Shown piece after piece: positions 16,716-25,248 of a DNA stretch of 64,000 nt. The stretch is from HGM12587 sp964602445 (GTDB lineage Bacteria; Bacillota; Clostridia; Lachnospirales; Lachnospiraceae), in the NCBI GenBank assembly GCA_964602445.1, contig CAZRQV010000001.1:1-64000 (forward strand), given 5' to 3'. The translations under genes and the position numbers were made by a program. The first letter of the stretch is position 1, and every line of letters starts with the position of its first letter. The notes beneath the pieces are model-generated. The model was given only the letters and a program-made list of their open reading frames with translations, was not told where the DNA came from and searched no databases.

Positions 16716-18656
16716 ATGGCAAAAGTAATATTTAAATTTGAAGATGGCTCGCAGGTAGAAGCGAGTGTGGCTGTAGGAGAAAATCTTCTGGAAGCAGCCA
16801 GAAAAGTAAATGTGGCAATTGATGCGCCATGTTCAGGCAATGCCTCCTGCGGTAAATGCAAAGTAAAATTTTTAAGTGGAGAATTGGATTCCAAAAAGAC
16901 CCGTCATATTAGTGAGGAAGAATATTCAGAAGGATGGAGGCTTTCCTGTGTCAGCACAATCATCGGTGATGTAGAAGTGCTGGTTCCGGATATTGCATCC
17001 GCGTATAAGAGCAGGATGAAAGTAGCTGATCTTAGCTCTCCGGCCGAAATCCAGATTTTTAATAAAGCAACAGAAGAAATCAAAGCAGCAGGCGTAGCAT
17101 TTGAAAATAGTTTTCAAGTGATAGAACTTCAGATGGAAGAACCTAATTTAGATGACACAATGCCTGATAATGAACGGCTTGTATGGGCTCTAGAAGCACA
17201 GACCGGAAAAGAAAAGATTCGATTATCGTTTACCGTACTTCATAAAATGGCAAAAGTTTTGCGTGAGGCAAAATTCCATGTAAAAACAGTTGTGACTGTG
17301 AAAGAGGATGAAGTATTTGTATATGATATTTTACCAGCGGAGATGTCAGACGTGATTGTGGCAGGGCTTGCAATTGATATCGGTACGACAACAGTGTCCG
17401 GTGTGATCGTAGATCTGCTTACAGGAAAAATTCTTGCAAAAGCATCTTCCGGTAATGGACAGATTCGTTTTGGAGCAGATGTAATCAATCGTATTATCGA
17501 ACAACAGAAACCGGGCGGAGCAGAAAAGCTTCAGAAAGCGATCATTGATGAAACATTGAATCCAATGATCCTGAATATGTGTCGTGCAGCAAAAGTAGAT
17601 TCAAAAATGATTTACAGCATGAGTATCGGTGCAAATACAACCATGAATCATCTGCTGGTAGGTGTTGACGGAGATCCGATTCGTATGGAACCGTTTATTC
17701 CAACATTCTTTGGAACAGATAGTATTCATGGCAAGGATCTTGGAATGAACATTCATCCAGATGCAAGAATTATCATTGCACCGAATATTGGAAGTTATGT
17801 AGGCGGAGATATTACTGCAGGTACATTGGTGAGCATGGTATGGGCAAAAGAAGAATTCAGTTTGTTCGTAGACCTGGGAACCAATGGAGAACTTGTATTT
17901 GGTAACTCTGACTTTATGATGAGCTGCGCATGTTCTGCAGGTCCGGCGTTTGAAGGCGGAGATATTTCCTGTGGTATGAGAGCGACAGACGGAGCGATTG
18001 AAGCATGTACGATCGATCCTTTGAATATGGAACCGACATTTACCATCGTAGGAGAACCTGGAACCAAACCAGTGGGATTGTGCGGATCAGGTATCATTGA
18101 TGTGATCGCGGAACTTTTCCGATGCAGAATCATTGGACCAAATGGAAAATTCATTCGTGAAGGTGACAGAGTCCGTCATGATAAATACGGAATCGGCAGT
18201 TATGTTCTGGCAACCAAAGAAGAAGCAGGCAGTGTGAAAGACGTAGAAATCAATGAAGTGGATATTGATAACTTCATGCGTGCCAAAGGTGCGATTTTCT
18301 CTGCGATTTATGTAATGCTGACTTCTTTGGACTTCGATGTATCCATGATTGAAAATGTATATGTTGCAGGTGGAATCGGCAGCGGTATCAATATGGAAAA
18401 TGCCATTAATATCGGAATGTTCCCTGATATCGGTGTGGAAAAATATCATTACATTGGTAACTCCTCTTTGGCAGGTGCTTATGCGATGGTATTATCAGAG
18501 CCGGCAGAAGAAAAAGTATACGAGCTCTCTAAAAATATGACCTACATGGAATTGAGTACAACACCGGGATATATGGATGAATTTGTGGCGGCATGTTTCA
18601 TTCCGCATACCAATACTTCTCTGTTCCCAAATGTTATTCAGGCGGAAATCGAGTAG
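16716..18656 (+). CDS. acsV: Reductive activator of the corrinoid Fe-S protein (RACo/AcsV)
   Basis: A 646-residue ATP-dependent enzyme that restores inactive Co(II) corrinoid protein to Co(I). The N-terminal 2Fe-2S ferredoxin domain has CSGNASCGKC at about residues 39-48 and a later LSC. A linker is followed by an ASKHA-type ATPase domain with AIDIGTTTVSGVIVDL and VDLGTNGELVFG phosphate-binding motifs and GLCGSGIIDVI. The ATG at 16716 is chosen because AAGGAGA lies 5 nt upstream; an in-frame TTG at 16695 lacks a site. It is followed by a DUF3786 gene. Confidence 0.92.
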   Translation: MAKVIFKFEDGSQVEASVAVGENLLEAARKVNVAIDAPCSGNASCGKCKVKFLSGELDSKKTRHISEEEYSEGWRLSCVSTIIGDVEVLVPDIASAYKSRMKVADLSSPAEIQIFNKATEEIKAAGVAFENSFQVIELQMEEPNLDDTMPDNERLVWALEAQTGKEKIRLSFTVLHKMAKVLREAKFHVKTVVTVKEDEVFVYDILPAEMSDVIVAGLAIDIGTTTVSGVIVDLLTGKILAKASSGNGQIRFGADVINRIIEQQKPGGAEKLQKAIIDETLNPMILNMCRAAKVDSKMIYSMSIGANTTMNHLLVGVDGDPIRMEPFIPTFFGTDSIHGKDLGMNIHPDARIIIAPNIGSYVGGDITAGTLVSMVWAKEEFSLFVDLGTNGELVFGNSDFMMSCACSAGPAFEGGDISCGMRATDGAIEACTIDPLNMEPTFTIVGEPGTKPVGLCGSGIIDVIAELFRCRIIGPNGKFIREGDRVRHDKYGIGSYVLATKEEAGSVKDVEINEVDIDNFMRAKGAIFSAIYVMLTSLDFDVSMIENVYVAGGIGSGINMENAINIGMFPDIGVEKYHYIGNSSLAGAYAMVLSEPAEEKVYELSKNMTYMELSTTPGYMDEFVAACFIPHTNTSLFPNVIQAEIE

Positions 18657-18697
18657 GAAAAATCAATAGAATAAGTAATAGAAAGGACGTGAGTCCG

Positions 18698-19351
18698 ATG
18701 CAGACAGAAAACAAACAGATTGAAAATAATAAAGAAGAAAAACCGTTTGAGTTTTATCTTGAAAAATATCAAAAGCTGGATCCGAAAGAAGTTTCAGAAC
18801 GTTGTGGAATTCCTTATGATGAGGAAAATAAACAGTTTTCGGTACGTCTGATGGGTTATGAATATGAAATCAGTTTTCCGGAGTTTCAGATCACGCCGAA
18901 GAATGAAGATCCGGATGCATATCTGATTCTGATGGAAAATATTCCGTCCAGAACATTTGTGATGAGATATCTGATCGAAGGAAAAAAAGTCATGAGTTCC
19001 GGAAGATATATTACCTTCCGTGAAGTTCCGACGTATGGAGAACTGTATCTCCAGCCTTTTACAGGCAGATGTATTTCCAGACTGACTTATGGATTTGGGT
19101 ATAAGCTGGATCAATTTAAAGCAGCAATGGAAAAGTTGGGCGCGAACCCAATCAAAATGGGCGATGTTGCATATGAATTTGAGATCATCAACGGATATCA
19201 TATGAGATTCATTTTCTGGGAAGCGGATGATGAATTTCCACCGTCTGCACAGATCCTTTATGAAGATAATTTCTTAAATGGATTTTATGCAGAAGACCTG
19301 GTCGTGGCAGGCGATATTTCGATTTCAACAGTGAAGGGTCTGCTTCGATAA
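18698..19351 (+). CDS. DUF3786 domain protein next to acsV
   Basis: A 217-residue soluble protein of unknown function matching DUF3786. Visible family features are KYQKLDPKEVSERCGIPYD near the start, GYEYEISFPE, and a C-terminal block MGDVAYEFEIINGYHMRFIF followed by WEADDEFPP. The family recurs next to acetyl-CoA pathway genes in acetogens, so a helper role for the corrinoid protein or its activator is possible but unproven. ATG 18698 follows AAAGGA by 10 nt; an in-frame GTG at 18689 is too near the site. A second family member lies at 25249-25893. Confidence 0.8.
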   Translation: MQTENKQIENNKEEKPFEFYLEKYQKLDPKEVSERCGIPYDEENKQFSVRLMGYEYEISFPEFQITPKNEDPDAYLILMENIPSRTFVMRYLIEGKKVMSSGRYITFREVPTYGELYLQPFTGRCISRLTYGFGYKLDQFKAAMEKLGANPIKMGDVAYEFEIINGYHMRFIFWEADDEFPPSAQILYEDNFLNGFYAEDLVVAGDISISTVKGLLR

Positions 19352-19363
19352 TCACTGCAGAAA

Positions 19364-19381
19364 TTGATAAAAAAATAACGA
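19364..19381. promoter_or_regulatory. Rex-box-like palindrome upstream of the fhs promoter
   Basis: TTGATAAAAAAATAACGA matches TTGTTAANNNNTTAACAA at 11 of 14 defined positions. It lies just upstream of the -35 box of the fhs promoter. In an AT-rich gap such a match could arise by chance. Confidence 0.4.
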
Positions 19382-19387
19382 ATACTC

Positions 19388-19416
19388 TTTACAAGAAATG
19401 GTAGAAGGTGTATTAT
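19388..19416 (+). promoter_or_regulatory. Promoter of fhs-fchA-folD
   Basis: TTTACA (19388-19393), 17 nt, TATTAT (19411-19416), leaving a leader of about 135 nt before fhs. Confidence 0.65.
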
Positions 19417-19445
19417 AAAACTACAAAATATACGAAATGGTGTGT

Positions 19446-19510
19446 ACTTTGTATTTCAATATCAGTAGATGTGGTACAGCCATCAACAGGGGTATATGAA
19501 TATACAAAGT
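19446..19510 (+). other. Possible long-range stem in the fhs leader
   Basis: ACTTTGTAT (19446-19454) is complementary to ATACAAAGT (19502-19510), enclosing 47 nt. The pairing can be extended outward with bulges. No tetrahydrofolate riboswitch core was recognised. Confidence 0.35.
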
Positions 19511-19556
19511 GCAGGCACGAAGTATAAAACAAGAGGCATGAAAGGGGATTTTAACA

Positions 19557-21242
19557 ATGGGATACAAATCTGACATTGAAATCGCACAGGAAGTAACAAT
19601 GCAGCCAATCACTGAAGTAGCTGCAACTGCTGGTATTGATCCAAAATATCTGGAACAGTACGGTAACTACAAAGCAAAAATCGACTATAACTTATTAAGA
19701 GAAACTGATGCAGAAGATGGAAAATTAATCCTTGTAACAGCAATCAACCCAACTCCGGCAGGAGAAGGAAAAACAACAACTACTGTAGGTCTTGCAGATG
19801 GTATGCAGAGACTTGGTAAAAAGGTTATGGTTGCACTTCGTGAACCGTCTTTAGGACCTGTATTTGGTGTTAAAGGTGGGGCAGCAGGCGGCGGATACGC
19901 TCAGGTAGTTCCAATGGAAGATATCAACCTTCATTTTACAGGTGATTTCCACGCAATCGGTGCTGCAAACAACTTACTTGCTGCAATGATCGACAACCAC
20001 ATTTTTCAGGGAAATGCATTAAACATTGACCCAAGAAAGATCACATGGAGAAGATGTGTAGATATGAACGACCGTCAGTTACGTAACGTAATCGATGGTC
20101 TTGGCGGAAGAACAGACGGTACACCAAGAGAAGACGGATATGACATCACTGTTGCATCTGAAATCATGGCTGTTCTTTGTCTTGCAAGTGATATCACAGA
20201 CTTAAAAGAAAGATTATCAAGAATCGTTATCGGTTATACATACGGAAAACCATCAGAACAGAAACCTGTAACAGCTGGTGATTTAAATGCACAGGGTGCT
20301 ATGGCAGCTCTCTTAAAAGATGCATTAAAACCAAACCTTGTTCAGACTCTGGAACATGTACCTGCAATCGTTCATGGCGGACCATTCGCAAACATCGCTC
20401 ATGGATGTAACTCTGTAACAGCTACAAAGATGGCTTTAAAATTAGCTGATTACACAATCACAGAAGCAGGTTTCGGTGCTGACCTCGGTGCTGAAAAATT
20501 CCTCGACATCAAATGTCGTATGGCAGGCTTAAAACCAAACGCAGTTGTAATCGTAGCTACAGTACGTGCTCTGAAATATAACGGCGGTGTTGCAAAAGCT
20601 GATCTGAACAACGAAAACCTTGAAGCTCTTGAAAAAGGTCTTCCAAACTTATTACAGCACGTTGACAACATTAAAAACGTATATGGTTTACCATGTGTTG
20701 TTGCAATCAATGCATTCCCTACAGATACAAAAGCAGAACTTGATCTTGTAGAAGCAAAATGTAAAGAACTTGGCGTAAATGTAGCTCTTTCAGAAGTTTG
20801 GGCAAAAGGCGGCGAAGGCGGCATCAAGTTAGCAGAAGAAGTATTAAGATTAGTTGAAGAACCAAGCGATTTCCACTATTCTTATGAATTAGAAGGATCC
20901 ATCGAAGATAAACTGAACGCAATCGTTAAGAAAATCTATCATGGTAACGGCGTTGTTCTTACAGCAAACGCTCAGAAACAGGCAAAACAGCTGACAGATA
21001 TGGGTTATGGAAACCTTCCAATCTGCGTTGCTAAAACACAGTACAGCTTCACAGATGATCAGACAAAACTGGGCGCACCAAAGGATTTCGAAATCACAGT
21101 TCGCAACTTAAAAGTATCTGCAGGTGCAGGCTTTATCGTTGCATTAACAGGTGAAATCATGACAATGCCAGGATTACCAAAAGTTCCAGCGGCTGAAAAG
21201 ATTGACGTAGATGAAACAGGTAAGATCACAGGATTATTCTAA
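19557..21242 (+). CDS. fhs: Formate-tetrahydrofolate ligase
   Basis: A 561-residue enzyme joining formate to tetrahydrofolate with ATP to give 10-formyl-THF, the entry of formate into the methyl branch. The phosphate-binding loop TPAGEGKTTTTVGLADG lies at about residues 65-81; further signatures are REPSLGPVFGVKGGAAGGGY and FGADLGAEKF. Length is as in Moorella (559). The start follows AAAGGGG. It is the first gene of a folate group with fchA and folD, with no terminator between them. Confidence 0.96.
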   Translation: MGYKSDIEIAQEVTMQPITEVAATAGIDPKYLEQYGNYKAKIDYNLLRETDAEDGKLILVTAINPTPAGEGKTTTTVGLADGMQRLGKKVMVALREPSLGPVFGVKGGAAGGGYAQVVPMEDINLHFTGDFHAIGAANNLLAAMIDNHIFQGNALNIDPRKITWRRCVDMNDRQLRNVIDGLGGRTDGTPREDGYDITVASEIMAVLCLASDITDLKERLSRIVIGYTYGKPSEQKPVTAGDLNAQGAMAALLKDALKPNLVQTLEHVPAIVHGGPFANIAHGCNSVTATKMALKLADYTITEAGFGADLGAEKFLDIKCRMAGLKPNAVVIVATVRALKYNGGVAKADLNNENLEALEKGLPNLLQHVDNIKNVYGLPCVVAINAFPTDTKAELDLVEAKCKELGVNVALSEVWAKGGEGGIKLAEEVLRLVEEPSDFHYSYELEGSIEDKLNAIVKKIYHGNGVVLTANAQKQAKQLTDMGYGNLPICVAKTQYSFTDDQTKLGAPKDFEITVRNLKVSAGAGFIVALTGEIMTMPGLPKVPAAEKIDVDETGKITGLF

Positions 21243-21428
21243 GATTGAATGTTAGGAATGCTGAGAGATCGGTAACGAGAAACTTAGAAGGATTCCAAAG
21301 TTAATTTTAGAAAACAATGTAAAATAAAATTTGCAGTTTGAGATACAAACTGTGAGATACAAAGACATACCGCTTCTCTCTGAAAGGAGAGGGGCAGTGT
21401 GTTCTTTGCGTATAAGGAGATTATAAAT

Positions 21429-22061
21429 ATGGGATTTACTCAGAATACATGTGAAGAATTCGTAGAAGTACTTGCTTCCAAAGCTCCGGTTCCGGGCGGC
21501 GGCGGTGCATCTGCACTGGTAGGTGCTGTAGGTATGGCACTTGGAAACATGGTAGGAAGCTTAACTGTAGGTAAAAAGAAATATGCAGATGTAGAAGCTG
21601 ATATCATTGCATTAAAAGAAAAAGCAACTGCACTTCAGGCTGATTTCCTGAGATTAGTAGAAAGAGATGCAGAAGTGTTTGAACCACTTGCAAAAGCTTA
21701 TGGTCTTCCAAAAGAAACAGAAGAAGAAAAAGCAGAAAAAGCACGTGTTATGGCAATCGTTTTAAAAGATGCATGTTCTGTTCCAATGGAAATCATGGAA
21801 AAATGTTGTGAAGCAATCGATGTAATCGAAGAATTCGCAGCAAAGGGATCTGCACTGGCAATTTCTGATGCCGGCGTTGGCGTTGCATTCTGTAAAGGTG
21901 CTCTGTTAGGAGCCTCCTTAAATGTATTTATCAACACAAAATCAATGGCTGATAAAGAATACGCTGCTCAGTTAAACGAAAAAGCAGATAAGATGATCGA
22001 AGAATACGGCAAAAAAGCAGACGAAATCTTCGAAAGAGTAAACGCAAGACTTCGTGGATAA
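21429..22061 (+). CDS. fchA: Methenyl-THF cyclohydrolase of the cyclodeaminase family
   Basis: A 210-residue all-helical protein of the formiminotransferase-cyclodeaminase family with the signature APVPGGGGASALVGA at about residues 21-35. In acetogens FchA converts 10-formyl-THF to methenyl-THF, the step after Fhs. That role is supported here because the adjacent FolD lacks cyclohydrolase residues. The ATG at 21429 has AAGGAGA 8 nt upstream and is preferred over an in-frame upstream start at 21399. Two small hairpins lie between fhs and this gene (21334-21352 and around 21373-21395), neither with a U-tract. Confidence 0.88.
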   Translation: MGFTQNTCEEFVEVLASKAPVPGGGGASALVGAVGMALGNMVGSLTVGKKKYADVEADIIALKEKATALQADFLRLVERDAEVFEPLAKAYGLPKETEEEKAEKARVMAIVLKDACSVPMEIMEKCCEAIDVIEEFAAKGSALAISDAGVGVAFCKGALLGASLNVFINTKSMADKEYAAQLNEKADKMIEEYGKKADEIFERVNARLRG

Positions 22062-22153
22062 TCTGTAAGAATTACCGGTTTCAAAATTTGAAACATAGGG
22101 AACGGTTTGGGAAAATTACAGATTGAGAATAAACAAAATAGGAGATTACCAAG

Positions 22154-23005
22154 ATGGCAAAACAGTTATTAGGTAAAGAAGTAACAGCTGCTTTAAATGA
22201 AAGAATCAAAGCAGATGTTGCAGTATTAAACGAAAAAGGAATCAAACCTACATTAGGAATTATCCGTGTAGGAGAAAGACCGGATGATTTATCTTACGAA
22301 AGAGGAGCAACAAAACGCTGCGAAACTCTTGGGGTAGAATACAAAAAATATTTACTTCCGGCAGACGTATCTCAGGAAGAACTTTTAAAAGTAATCGATG
22401 AAGTAAACAATGACGACAACATTCACGGTGTATTAATGTTCCGTCCGCTTCCAAAACACATCGATCAGACAGTAGTAGAAAATGCACTGGCTGCTGAAAA
22501 AGACGTAGACTGCCAGACAGATGCATCTCTTGGCGGAGTATTTACAGGCAAAAAAGTAGGTTTCCCACCATGTACACCACAGGCTTGTATGGAAATCTTA
22601 GATCACTACGGAATTGACTGCACAGGTAAGAAAGCAGTTGTTATCGGACGTTCTTTAGTTGTTGGAAAACCAGCTGCAATGATGCTTATTAAGAAAAATG
22701 CAACGGTAACCGTATGTCATACAAAGACAGTTGATATGCCGGCTGTTACAAGAGAAGCTGATATCGTAATCGTAGCTGCAGGCCGTGCAGGTGTTGTAGG
22801 TGCTGAATACGTTTCTGAAGGACAGACAATCATTGACGTAGGAATTAACGTAAACGAAGAAGGAAAACTTTGCGGAGACGTTGACTATGCAGCAGTAGAA
22901 CCAATCGTAGATGCGATCACACCAGTTCCAGGCGGTGTAGGAAGTGTAACAACTTCTGTACTCGTAGGACATGTTGTAGAAGCTGCTATGAGAAAATATG
23001 CATAA
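22154..23005 (+). CDS. folD: Methylene-THF dehydrogenase, FolD family, probably without cyclohydrolase
   Basis: A 283-residue FolD-family protein reducing methenyl-THF to methylene-THF. The Rossmann part has VIGRSLVVGKPAAM and the C-terminal TPVPGGVGSVT motif. In bifunctional FolD the cyclohydrolase needs the Lys in YxxxK and a Gln before PLP. Here Y48 is followed by A52 at the Lys place (the later Cys at Y+8 keeps the alignment), and the Gln is F96 (VLMFRPLP). DVDG is DVDC. Similar loss is known in monofunctional dehydrogenases such as yeast Mtd1. Loss of the hydrolase is inferred and fits the adjacent fchA. NAD versus NADP use cannot be read with certainty. Confidence 0.92.
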   Translation: MAKQLLGKEVTAALNERIKADVAVLNEKGIKPTLGIIRVGERPDDLSYERGATKRCETLGVEYKKYLLPADVSQEELLKVIDEVNNDDNIHGVLMFRPLPKHIDQTVVENALAAEKDVDCQTDASLGGVFTGKKVGFPPCTPQACMEILDHYGIDCTGKKAVVIGRSLVVGKPAAMMLIKKNATVTVCHTKTVDMPAVTREADIVIVAAGRAGVVGAEYVSEGQTIIDVGINVNEEGKLCGDVDYAAVEPIVDAITPVPGGVGSVTTSVLVGHVVEAAMRKYA

Positions 23006-23024
23006 TTAAGATGTAATATGAATC

Positions 23025-23071
23025 AGAACCGGATACAATTTCATTTTTGAAAATGAATCCGGTTCTTTTTT
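23025..23071 (+). terminator. Rho-independent terminator after folD
   Basis: AGAACCGGAT (23025-23034) pairs perfectly with ATCCGGTTCT (23057-23066), with a T-run behind. It ends the carbon-fixation island on the plus strand. Confidence 0.9.
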
Positions 23072-23141
23072 AATTTGTAAAAATACAACAGAAGTGATCT
23101 TAGTTACAGACGTCGTTTCATTATCTCGAAAAATGATGAAT

Positions 23142-23621
23142 TTATTTGTGATAAGGTTCGTGATTTCTGATGCGGAAACTTCTGTAAATCTGTTCTAACA
23201 GAATAACTCTCATAAGCTGATGCGGAAATGTCATTTTCGAAAAACTGAGTTTAAAATCAGCTCGTTTTAATACATGGGGATCCAGTCCAAGAGAACCGCC
23301 GATGACAAATACCAGATGACTGATGCCGTTGACGTTCCACCGCTCCATTTGAGAAGCAAGCTCTTCGGAATCTAATTGTTTTCCTTCGATAGCCAGTGCG
23401 GTGACATAGGCTCCGTCAGGAATTTTGGCTAAAATTCGTTCCCCTTCCTTTTCTTTGATCTGATTTTCTAAAGCAGCGGATGCTCCATCCGGAGTTTTCT
23501 CATCTGCAACTTCGATGATTTCCAGTTTACAGTATCTGGAAAGTCTTTTTGCGTATTCTGCAATCGCATCTGTAAAATATTTTTCCTTGATTTTTCCAAC
23601 AGTAATAAGTGTAATTTTCAT
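23142..23621 (-). CDS. rlmH: 23S rRNA pseudouridine-1915 N3-methyltransferase
   Basis: A 159-residue SPOUT-family methyltransferase that modifies pseudouridine 1915 in helix 69 of 23S rRNA. Typical features are the start MKITLITVGKIKEKYF, FVIGGSLGLDP forming the SAM-binding knot and the C-terminal FPHQLMRVILLEQIYRSFRI with YHK at the end. Length is normal. It is transcribed opposite to the folate genes and shares an upstream gap with the small membrane protein at 23745. Confidence 0.95.
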   Translation of the reverse strand: MKITLITVGKIKEKYFTDAIAEYAKRLSRYCKLEIIEVADEKTPDGASAALENQIKEKEGERILAKIPDGAYVTALAIEGKQLDSEELASQMERWNVNGISHLVFVIGGSLGLDPHVLKRADFKLSFSKMTFPHQLMRVILLEQIYRSFRIRNHEPYHK

Positions 23622-23744
23622 TGTAAGTCCTTCCGGGTTTTGATATACTTAATATAAATTTGGAATTTACGATTGATCATTCCTTTGATATAGGATAAGT
23701 ATAAATCTAAATTCACGATATTATTATACACGAAGGAGAAACTT

Positions 23745-24194
23745 ATGGCAAAACAATATACAAAACCGGAGCAGCGTTATGAAGATCATCATTCTACAGG
23801 AATCCTTTTTCTTGGAATGGGAATTGTAGGAGAGATTGTGATGATTCTTTCTATGATGGGATTTTTACCGATTCCATTGGGTGGTTTTCAGAAAATGATC
23901 CTGTTATGGATGTTTGTTCTTTGTATTAGTTTTGGAATCGGTTCGTTGATCTATGCATCAAAGATTGCAAAAAATATGGACAGCGAAAATCAGCAGGTTT
24001 CTGATATGCGTCAGTGGATTGCAGATAATCGTGAACATTTTTGCGTATCTGATACTTCAGGTCTTGTATCAAATGAGCTGTATTTTCAGAGAGAACAGGA
24101 AATTCGAAGTGCAATTACTGCACAATATCCGGAGATTGAAGAAGGGCTTTTAGATCTTCTGGTGGAAGAAACCTATCAGGCACTTTTTGAATAA
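23745..24194 (+). CDS. Small membrane protein of unknown function
   Basis: A 149-residue protein I do not recognise. Two hydrophobic segments at about residues 19-41 and 48-70 suggest a hairpin in the membrane. The rest (about 80 residues) is acidic and soluble, ending LLVEETYQALFE, with a conserved-looking MRQWIADNREHF stretch. The start follows GAAGGAG. The upstream gap shared with rlmH holds an approximate direct repeat (23653-23673 and 23700-23719). A bidirectional terminator follows. Confidence 0.7.
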   Translation: MAKQYTKPEQRYEDHHSTGILFLGMGIVGEIVMILSMMGFLPIPLGGFQKMILLWMFVLCISFGIGSLIYASKIAKNMDSENQQVSDMRQWIADNREHFCVSDTSGLVSNELYFQREQEIRSAITAQYPEIEEGLLDLLVEETYQALFE

Positions 24195-24225
24195 ACACTC
24201 TATTACATATAGTATAATCAGAGAC

Positions 24226-24277
24226 TGAAAAAACACTGTGTATCAAAGATTTTATATTTGGTACACAGTGTTTTTTT
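24226..24277. terminator. Bidirectional terminator
   Basis: AACACTGTGTATCAAA (24232-24247) pairs with TTTGGTACACAGTGTT (24257-24272), with one G-U pair. A-tract before and T-tract after serve both the membrane-protein gene and the convergent transporter gene. Confidence 0.88.
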
Positions 24278-24311
24278 GTTGTTTTCTGTTCCTATGGGTT
24301 TGAACGATTGA

Positions 24312-25067
24312 TTATTGATCCATGCTCATCTTTCTTAATGGGAATGCAAGGAAAACTGCACCGCCAATGATATTTCCGATGGTAACGATCAACATGCTGC
24401 GGAGCATATCCAGCAGTGAGAGATCAGGTACAAGGAAATAAGCTACAAAGAAATTTCCCATGTTAGCAATGCAGTGTTCAAATCCGCTGATAACGAATGC
24501 TGCAATGCAAAGGATGATCATAGGAACTTTTGCAGATTCTTCTTTGACTTTGATTCCGCTTAAAACTCCAAGACAGACAAAGAAGTTGCAAAGGATTGCT
24601 CTGAAGAACATTGGTCCTACATCCAGAGCGAGTTTGTTTGGAATAAATCCTGCATAATAGTCGGCTGTTCCTGCAGCTCCGGCAAGAACGAAGATCAGAC
24701 CTAAAACAGCACATCCGACAAAGTTCCCTATGTAGCTTACCAGCCACACTTTGCCGACATCTTTCCAGCTGACTGCTTTGTCATAAGCACCAAATGCCAT
24801 GACGAAATTGTTGCCGGTAAAGAGTTCGCCGCCGATCAGTGAGATTAAAAGAACCGCCAGTGCAAATACACATGCACTTAAAAATTTTCCCCATGCAGGA
24901 GATTCTCCGGAAAAAATGTTTCCCACTACATTGGAAAAAATCATCGCTGCAACGATAAAGAAACCTGCCATGACAGCTCGCATGAAATACTTACCAAAAT
25001 GGTTGTTTAACAGGTTGATTTTCGCTTTTGCAGCATTGGATACTTTTTGAACATCTTCGTAATTCAT
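24312..25067 (-). CDS. Formate/nitrite transporter family channel
   Basis: A 251-residue integral membrane protein of the FNT family with six hydrophobic segments. Family marks include GGELFTGNNFVMAFGA and SGFEHCIANM, containing the central pore His of FocA-type channels. The acetyl-CoA pathway begins with formate, so formate uptake or release is the likely role, though FNT members also move nitrite or hydrosulfide. The ATG at 25067 (complement) has GGAGG 8 nt upstream; longer in-frame starts lack one. Its extended -10 promoter overlaps a Rex-box-like palindrome. Confidence 0.88.
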   Translation of the reverse strand: MNYEDVQKVSNAAKAKINLLNNHFGKYFMRAVMAGFFIVAAMIFSNVVGNIFSGESPAWGKFLSACVFALAVLLISLIGGELFTGNNFVMAFGAYDKAVSWKDVGKVWLVSYIGNFVGCAVLGLIFVLAGAAGTADYYAGFIPNKLALDVGPMFFRAILCNFFVCLGVLSGIKVKEESAKVPMIILCIAAFVISGFEHCIANMGNFFVAYFLVPDLSLLDMLRSMLIVTIGNIIGGAVFLAFPLRKMSMDQ

Positions 25068-25089
25068 AGTATGCGCCTCCTGATTTATT

Positions 25090-25107
25090 TTGTTAATATT
25101 ATAACAT
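25090..25107. promoter_or_regulatory. Rex-box-like palindrome over the FNT promoter -10
   Basis: TTGTTAATATTATAACAT matches TTGTTAANNNNTTAACAA at 12 of 14 defined positions, with a perfect left half. On the minus strand the site contains an extended -10 box, TGTTATAAT (complement of 25098-25106), placed about 35 nt before the FNT start, so binding would block transcription. Confidence 0.65.
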
Positions 25108-25190
25108 ACTCCCAGTCGATAGGGAATCATTTTTGTTGGGAAAATGTCAATATTTTACATAATTATGCCTTGAGAAAAGTCCAATTTTGT

Positions 25191-25218
25191 TTGCAAATCA
25201 GTGTTTGCATGATAAAAT
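25191..25218 (+). promoter_or_regulatory. Candidate promoter of the second DUF3786 gene
   Basis: TTGCAA (25191-25196), 16 nt, TAAAAT (25213-25218), about 30 nt before the GTG start. Confidence 0.5.
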
Positions 25219-25248
25219 TAGGATTAGAAGAAAAGAGTGTGAGAAATC

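Noticed and set aside
19404..19556. Tetrahydrofolate riboswitch ahead of fhs
   Set aside because: The gene would suit it, but the conserved THF-riboswitch core sequence could not be recognised.
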